A stretch of DNA of 48,626 nt from an uncultured Sphingobacteriaceae bacterium (GTDB lineage Bacteria > Bacteroidota > Bacteroidia > Sphingobacteriales > Sphingobacteriaceae): positions 1-48,626 of the forward strand of contig CAMLLO010000034.1 in NCBI GenBank assembly GCA_946480915.1. The letters run 5' to 3'. A model generated the notes under the pieces. The model made no database searches, was not told where the DNA came from, and saw only the letters and a program-made list of their open reading frames with translations. Numbering within the stretch: position 1 is the stretch's first letter; every line of letters starts with the position of its first letter. The position numbers were made by a program, and so were the translations under genes. Positions 43,825 through 48,626 of this stretch are shown here, one piece after another.

Positions 43825-44190
43825 TTACGAGCCGCGCAAAATCTTCTCCATCTTTCTGCCTTTCGCCAACTCATCCACCAGCTTATCCAGATACCTCACC
43901 TGCCGTGTCAAAGGATCCTCGATTTCCTCCACGCGGTAGCCGCAGATTACTCCCGTGATGAGGTGGGCATTGGCGTTGAGCGAAGCATGTTCGAAGAATG
44001 TTTCAAAAGTTACATCTTCTTTTATTAATTCCTGCAACTTCTGATCATCGAAGCCTGTTAACCATTTCATGACCTGATGCAACTCTTCTTTTGTTCTGCC
44101 TTTCTTCTCCACTTTTGCTACATACATGGGATAGACAGAGGCGAAGGCCATTTTTGCTATACGTTGGTTTTGTGTGTTAGAACTGTTCAT
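43825..44190 (-). CDS. DUF2200 family protein
   Basis: A 121-residue soluble protein of the DUF2200 family, recognised by RIAKMAFASVYPMYVAKVEK and KGRTKEELHQVMKWLTGF, followed by LNANAHLITGVICGYRVEEI and PLTRQVRYLDKLVDELAKG. The function is unknown. The family is spread through bacteria as single genes, as here. Confidence 0.92.
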   Translation of the reverse strand: MNSSNTQNQRIAKMAFASVYPMYVAKVEKKGRTKEELHQVMKWLTGFDDQKLQELIKEDVTFETFFEHASLNANAHLITGVICGYRVEEIEDPLTRQVRYLDKLVDELAKGRKMEKILRGS

Positions 44191-44605
44191 ACCTTATATT
44201 TTCGCGTTAATCTTTCCTATTGTCAAAAATCAAAGAGCTTCTGTTTTACGAACGTGAACCCGTTAACTTTTCGGATCGTTACAATCTTTATTTCGAAAAT
44301 AAGCAGATTTGACAAAGCCCCCTATTGATTTGTCTTTTAAACAATGTTCTTTAATGTAAGAATAAAGATTAGAATAAAGAAAAGTTACCGAAAAGGGGTT
44401 CATTTGTTAAAATACGTATGTAAATAGTGATGTTTTTGACTTCAATTACTTAAAACACGGTGAATTGCAAGCAGTTAACATATGAGCCCTTATAAATTTA
44501 CAACGAATGTCTCCCCTTTCTGGTTATTTGTATCAGATAAGCTTACCTCTCAAGTAAGCATATCTAAAATTAATTAACTAACTAATAATAATTATTAACC
44601 AAAAC
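44191..44605. promoter_or_regulatory. 415-base region upstream of the GH12 gene
   Basis: No gene is present. AGATAAGCTTAC (44535-44546) and GTAAGCATATCT (44554-44565) form a 12-base stem with one mismatch and a 7-base loop CTCTCAA, 40 bases before the GH12 ATG. A 12-base tandem AGAATAAAGA-rich repeat lies near 44360. No clean -7 box was found. Confidence 0.45.
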
Positions 44606-45358
44606 ATGAAAACAAAAGGAATTTTATTTCTGGCCGTAATGGCATTAGCAACAGCTTGTAAAAAAGAAGACCCTGCAGCACCTGAGACTTCATCTGTAAA
44701 AGCGGTATGGAGCTCTAGCGACCGATGGGCAAGCTGGTCTAACGGAGGTTACACCGTTTACAACAATGTGTGGGGCGCTAATTATGGTCCTCAAAGTATT
44801 TGGGCTAATTCTTACTCGAACTGGGGTGTATGGTGTAACCACACAGGAGGTGGTATCAAATCATATCCTAATTCAACTAAGTATGTAGGAAGATCGTTAA
44901 GCAGCCTTGGCAGTTGCAAATCAAGTTTTAATGCCGGTACACCTTCGGGCGGTGCTTGGTCTTCTACCTACGATATATGGGATAACAATCATCAGCATGA
45001 AACAATGCTTTGGATGAATTATACCAGCAACTCAAACGGAAGTGGTAACATTAAACCGATTTCTTACAACTGGAATTCAAGTGGCAATCCTGTGCCTGTG
45101 TATACCAACGTTTCCGTTGGTGGCCACACATGGAACGTATTCAGAGGAAATAATGGCGGTAATAATGTATACTCCTTCTTGAGAACAAGCAAAACAAACA
45201 GTGGTACTGTTGATGTTCTTGCCATTCAAAGATGGATACAAGCTAGAGGATGGTTTGGCAATATCACTTTAGGTGAAGTACAATATGGCTTTGAAATCAC
45301 TAATACTAATGGTGGTGCAAACTTTAATTGCAATAGCTATAGCGTATCTTACTGGTAA
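44606..45358 (+). CDS. GH12 endo-beta-glucanase/xyloglucanase, lipoprotein
   Basis: A 250-residue lipoprotein (lipobox ATAC, Cys18, then Lys-Lys-Glu-Asp). The remainder is a GH12 beta-jellyroll: YTVYNNVWGANYGPQSIWAN at the start, GGGIKSYPNSTKYVG, the nucleophile Glu in HQHETMLWMNY and the acid/base Glu in VQYGFEITNTNGG. GH12 enzymes cut beta-1,4-glucan or xyloglucan. It is monocistronic with its own terminator. It is the only cellulase-type enzyme in the window and lies close to the pectate lyase genes. Confidence 0.92.
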   Translation: MKTKGILFLAVMALATACKKEDPAAPETSSVKAVWSSSDRWASWSNGGYTVYNNVWGANYGPQSIWANSYSNWGVWCNHTGGGIKSYPNSTKYVGRSLSSLGSCKSSFNAGTPSGGAWSSTYDIWDNNHQHETMLWMNYTSNSNGSGNIKPISYNWNSSGNPVPVYTNVSVGGHTWNVFRGNNGGNNVYSFLRTSKTNSGTVDVLAIQRWIQARGWFGNITLGEVQYGFEITNTNGGANFNCNSYSVSYW

Positions 45359-45377
45359 TCATTAGCGAAAGTAATTT

Positions 45378-45403
45378 AAGGCCGCTCCGAAAAGAGCGGC
45401 CTT
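45378..45403 (+). terminator. Terminator after the GH12 gene
   Basis: AAGGCCGCTC and GAGCGGCCTT form a perfect 10-base stem with a CGAAAA loop, followed by TCTTTTT. Confidence 0.92.
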
Positions 45404-45741
45404 TCTTTTTATAGCCGTTTTCGTTTTCCTTACAAATTGTTTCTCGCATTGCTGGCCCTGGTTAAACAGCCGAATACAAAGCTTACTCAAAATACACGCG
45501 ACTTGTGTGCGCTACCTGGCGCTTATTTAAATTTGTTCATTGAACAAGCCAAAATGATCAATGGACCTCGGCTAATTTAAGCTGACATTAAGAGGTTGTC
45601 AAAAGTAATCCCCATTTCAAATCGGCTTATGCAAAGCTCAGAGGTAAACAAAATATTACATCCAGAACAAGTGGTTTTACGTAGCTTTCCCTCAATTTAA
45701 GATCGAAATACCAAACCAGCGGTTATTAGCCAAATTTAAAA
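45404..45741. other. 338-base region upstream of the PL10 gene
   Basis: No gene or clean promoter box was found. An inverted repeat CATTGA/TCAATG with a 14-base centre lies at about 45538-45563. The base composition is like the other gaps. Confidence 0.3.
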
Positions 45742-46938
45742 ATGAAATATAAAAACCTGATGCCGGCTAAAGTTGCCATCTTTCTACTTGGATTAGGTTG
45801 CACACTTTATTGCCAATCTGCGAGAGCTCAAAAAAACGATGGAGGCTTTCAATATACGCAAGTTGATCCGGGCCCATTTGCAGACAATGCAAATCACTGG
45901 TATGGCATAGCCGACAAAGGCAACATCATCAATGCGCGACCGGGCAGACCAAAATATAAACCAACCGAGCTGGTAAACATCGCAGACAATATCTTACTCT
46001 TTCAAAAAGTTAATGGCGGATGGCCAAAGAATTACGATGTGTTCGCCATACTTACAACCGATCAAAAAGATAGCGTACGGGCTGCTAAGAATGACCTCCA
46101 TACTACTTTTGATAACGGAAGTACATACAATCAGATAGTGGTTCTGGCGAATGTATATACGGTTACTAAAGACCGTAAATATAAAACGGCAGCACTCAAA
46201 GGTTTTGATTTCATTCTGGCCTCACAATACCAGAACGGGGGCTGGCCTCAATATTATCCGCTCGAAAACAATTATAGCAGGCACATTACTTTTAACGACG
46301 GGAATTTTACCGGGATCATGACCCTTCTACGTGATGTTTATGTCAATCGGCCTGAATACGATTTTTTAACAAACGATTATAGAAAAAGGCTCAAAGCTGC
46401 TTATGAAAAGGGACTGGACTGCATTGTTAAAACCCAGATCAATGATTCAGGCAAACCCACAGCATGGTGTCAGCAGCATGATGAAATAACCCTGCAGCCA
46501 GCCTGGGCACGTAAATTTGAACCGCCAAGTATCTGTAACAAAGAGAGTGCAGATCTTGTACTTTTCTTAATGGAAATAGATAATCCTAAAAAAGAGATTA
46601 TCAGCGCCGTACATAACGCTGCAAGATGGTTCAGAGAATCTGCCATCATGAATACAGTGGTTAAAACCGTTCAGGCTCAGCCCCAGGCAAGCTCTTACCG
46701 TGTTTCCAGAACCGACAGAGTAGTGGTAACAGATTCTGCCGCAGCGCCGATCTGGACAAGGTTTTATGAATTGAAGACTCATAGGCCAATGTTCTGCAAC
46801 CGCGACAGCAAGGTAGTGTATTCTCTTGCAGAAGTGGACCGCGAAAGACGCGACGGATATGGCTGGTATACCTACTCCCCGCAACAAGTGCTTAATAAAT
46901 ATCCTGAATGGCTAAAGAAGCATCCTGAAGATAAATAA
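45742..46938 (+). CDS. pelA: PL10 pectate lyase
   Basis: A 398-residue secreted enzyme with a signal peptide cleaved after about residue 29 (SARA|QKND), so unlike its neighbours it is not a lipoprotein. The PL10 (alpha/alpha)3 toroid is visible from about residue 50: KVNGGWPKNYDV, TTFDNGSTYNQI, QNGGWPQYYPLE and NYSRHITFNDGNFTGIM, which holds catalytic and calcium-contacting residues; EPPSICNKESADL follows. It cuts polygalacturonate by beta-elimination. With the PL9-type lyase it gives two pectate lyases with different folds. Confidence 0.95.
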   Translation: MKYKNLMPAKVAIFLLGLGCTLYCQSARAQKNDGGFQYTQVDPGPFADNANHWYGIADKGNIINARPGRPKYKPTELVNIADNILLFQKVNGGWPKNYDVFAILTTDQKDSVRAAKNDLHTTFDNGSTYNQIVVLANVYTVTKDRKYKTAALKGFDFILASQYQNGGWPQYYPLENNYSRHITFNDGNFTGIMTLLRDVYVNRPEYDFLTNDYRKRLKAAYEKGLDCIVKTQINDSGKPTAWCQQHDEITLQPAWARKFEPPSICNKESADLVLFLMEIDNPKKEIISAVHNAARWFRESAIMNTVVKTVQAQPQASSYRVSRTDRVVVTDSAAAPIWTRFYELKTHRPMFCNRDSKVVYSLAEVDRERRDGYGWYTYSPQQVLNKYPEWLKKHPEDK

Positions 46939-46987
46939 CAGGGAAGATATACTCGAAATGCCAGGACTTATTCGTGTCTCAGTGTTC

Positions 46988-47040
46988 GCGTGTCGCGTGT
47001 GTTAAATACAAAAATCGATCAAAATGCACATGTGACACGC
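46988..47040. terminator. Imperfect long inverted repeat between converging genes
   Basis: GCGTGTCGCGTGTG and CACATGTGACACGC are complementary at 12 of 14 positions around a 25-base loop. It lacks a T tract and may be a weak terminator. Confidence 0.4.
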
Positions 47041-47079
47041 ATGCCAGCTTGAAAACCGACACCCGCTTTGAGGCTTTTG

Positions 47080-48291
47080 TCATTCCTCGCTTAGCATGTT
47101 TACAGCCCAACCAATTTCAGGCTTAATATTAAAGGTTCTCTGATTTTGTTTTACGCCCATGAAACCAGCCCAAAATTCCATTTTATACATGCCCACAATA
47201 TTTTTGGCATTATCCTGAATTTCAAATAAAAACGGTACACATGCCATTTCTTTCGGCAAAATACCAATGCTTTTAATCTCGTTAAATTTAGATCGCGTAA
47301 GATTTATAGTTCGGTCTAACTTCCTGTTGGCAATAATAACTCCGGCGGATTGTATGGGACTAATTGAGAAAGGTGTTCTAATCTTACTAGAATCTTGAGA
47401 ATGGTTAGTCGCTTTTATTGCTGGGGTAGCACTACCTTCAAGATAGGGATAGAATTTGAGAAACCAGCCATCAATACCGTCATAGGATCCATACACTCCG
47501 GTTTTGTGATATTTTACCATATTCATCCAAAAATCCTTGTCGAACTTCCCTCTTTTTGTATCTATTATTTTCCGGATAACCGGCTTTAATTCGGAAGTCC
47601 ACCATTCCAGATCGTAACGAGACAGATAATCTAAGCGCCTGATTATCTTCTCCCAATCGTCAACACTTCCCTCAATTGTAACTTCGGGAATTCCACAGCC
47701 CACCATAACGACTTTATAGTTAAAAAACTCTTTCATGGATTCCATGATTGTAATCTGCCCAGCTATCAGCGATGTGGGCGTAGTGGTCGTAAAATCTGCC
47801 GATAAGTTTTCTGCGAGTTTCTGGCCCGTGTATGCAGAGATTTGTTGTACAAATTCGGGGAATACACTCTCCCATGGAAAAACGGCCAGACCTTCTGTCC
47901 CGATCATATTCCGCGTAACACGCAGTTCCTTTCTATTCTTAAAATCTACGAGCAATGACCTTAATGCTTCCGGATTACTATTCACATGATGAGAAAATCC
48001 CTGACATATCAACAGCCAGGCAATGTCAGGACTGATGGTCACAGGATAATGATTCTGGTAGGCCCGTAAATAGCCTGTAATAACGGGCCGTGTTCCTAAC
48101 TCCGCCAAGTCGTCTGTAACCGACAATTTGAGAAAATTCTTACGTATCCCTCCAAATAACTTATCGGGAGCAACGGTTGGCAACAATTTTTCAGGCTTAC
48201 TCAGATTTTCTATATGGTAAGTACTCTGTTGGGCATAAGTTCCTCCAGTGGACAGGAGAAAGAACAGGAATATCCTGTTAAGCTTGTTCAT
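47080..48291 (-). CDS. DUF4419 family secreted protein
   Basis: A 403-residue protein from the ATG at 48291, with a signal peptide (NRIFLFFLLSTGGTYAQ). The body matches DUF4419: PDIAWLLICQGFSHHVN, IPEVTIEGSVDDWEKIIRRL and YLSRYDLEWWTSELKPVIRK, followed by GWFLKFYPYLEG. The family occurs in eukaryotes and scattered bacteria, and its function is unknown. Another ATG 21 bases upstream would give seven extra residues before the signal peptide and is less likely. It is monocistronic. Confidence 0.88.
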   Translation of the reverse strand: MNKLNRIFLFFLLSTGGTYAQQSTYHIENLSKPEKLLPTVAPDKLFGGIRKNFLKLSVTDDLAELGTRPVITGYLRAYQNHYPVTISPDIAWLLICQGFSHHVNSNPEALRSLLVDFKNRKELRVTRNMIGTEGLAVFPWESVFPEFVQQISAYTGQKLAENLSADFTTTTPTSLIAGQITIMESMKEFFNYKVVMVGCGIPEVTIEGSVDDWEKIIRRLDYLSRYDLEWWTSELKPVIRKIIDTKRGKFDKDFWMNMVKYHKTGVYGSYDGIDGWFLKFYPYLEGSATPAIKATNHSQDSSKIRTPFSISPIQSAGVIIANRKLDRTINLTRSKFNEIKSIGILPKEMACVPFLFEIQDNAKNIVGMYKMEFWAGFMGVKQNQRTFNIKPEIGWAVNMLSEE

Positions 48292-48435
48292 TGTGCTGTA
48301 CTTTAAGTTCATCGAGTGTCTTTTTAAGATCTGTTTTTCAGCTTTTTAAATATCCTCATACCGCACATGCTGATTGTAATACAAAGTAGGGATTAAAAAC
48401 ACATGTCGAAAGTTTCGTGAAAAGAAATTAGACTT

Positions 48436-48626
48436 TTAGGAAAAAGCGATTAGGTAGTTGCACGTAGCAGGAATGCTTTTATCACTTTTTGGTGTCCGCA
48501 TCCACGGAGCTTTCCTGAGGATTGACGGAACCTTCCTGATAATTGACGGCGTCTTCCTGATAATTGGCGGGGTCTTCCTGATAAATGACGGAGCTTTCCT
48601 GATGATTGACGGAGTCTTCCTGATAA
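48436..48626 (-). CDS. Possible heptapeptide-repeat protein (partial)
   Basis: On the minus strand the window ends in an open frame of 62 codons ending at TAA 48436-48438; the start lies beyond the window. It reads five full copies of a 7-residue repeat, (S/P)-(I/F)-(I/L)-R-K-(T/A/V)-P, then a unique tail WMRTPKSDKSIPATC. Changes between copies fall at third codon positions in several columns (AAA/AAG, ATT/ATC), which mildly favours this frame. The plus strand is also open from ATG 48473. Whether either is translated is unknown. Confidence 0.3.
   Translation of the reverse strand, partial: IRKTPSIIRKAPSFIRKTPPIIRKTPSIIRKVPSILRKAPWMRTPKSDKSIPATCNYLIAFS
48505..48626. repeat. 21-base tandem repeat array
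   Basis: Five full units and one partial unit follow without spacers from 48505 to the window end, at an exact 21-base period. The unit is CGG-n-n-n-(C/T)-TTCCTGATAATTGA; TTCCTGA is invariant. The array continues past the window. No spacers exist, so this is not CRISPR. The bases 48313-48504 between DUF4419 and the array hold nothing else recognisable. Confidence 0.9.

Noticed and set aside
33636..46938. Classical polysaccharide utilisation locus
   Set aside because: No SusC, SusD or hybrid sensor gene was found among the enzymes.
48505..48626. CRISPR array
   Set aside because: Units are contiguous 21-base copies without spacers and no cas gene is present.

Overview
The window is chromosomal DNA of a Bacteroidota bacterium, most likely a Sphingobacteriaceae member close to Pedobacter; the genus is inferred. 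The evidence is AT-rich non-coding DNA, near absence of Shine-Dalgarno sequences, promoters of the Bacteroidota type (TAnnTTTG at -7, TTTG near -33), the futalosine menaquinone gene mqnC, a LytTR regulator paired with a beta-propeller sensor kinase, a NagB/PIG-L fusion, and lipoproteins with Cys-Lys-Lys-Asp/Glu N-termini. No tRNA, rRNA, CRISPR array, insertion sequence or phage gene was seen.

Bases 1-33,000 are mostly housekeeping. They hold the end of a SpoU RNA methyltransferase, gltB-gltD, SRP RNA, a transaldolase-like enzyme, mqnC, a LytTR regulator/sensor kinase pair, scpB, a tiny Asp-rich protein and a GNAT-like protein. A leftward cluster follows (GlmU-like, tpiA, prmA, mpl, XRE regulator, with rpmE2 and mce upstream). 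Then come iscS-iscU-iscA, a long-chain acyl-CoA ligase, the NagB/PIG-L fusion, a lipoprotein polysaccharide deacetylase, TerC, galK and cbpA-cbpM.

Bases 33,000-48,626 are more accessory. Five secreted carbohydrate-active enzymes are scattered here: two GH16-like paralogues, a PL9-type pectate lyase, a GH12 endoglucanase and a PL10 pectate lyase. They suggest attack on plant cell-wall polysaccharides. Four are lipoproteins sharing Cys-Lys-Lys-Asp/Glu, which suggests surface display. No SusC/SusD pair is present, so this is not a classical polysaccharide utilisation locus. Between them lie metE under a cobalamin riboswitch, two alpha/beta hydrolases, a lone PAS protein, an LpxL-type acyltransferase and DUF2200 and DUF4419 proteins. 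The window ends inside a 21-bp tandem repeat.

The observations most worth following are: (1) a near-perfect direct repeat with 21-bp period and LytTR-like half-sites just after the sensor-kinase gene, followed by a possible promoter and a strong terminator, which may define a LytTR-controlled small RNA; (2) the 21-bp repeat array, open as heptapeptide repeats on both strands; (3) apparently leaderless mqnC and scpB; and (4) hairpins with 7-base loops before two of the secreted enzymes.
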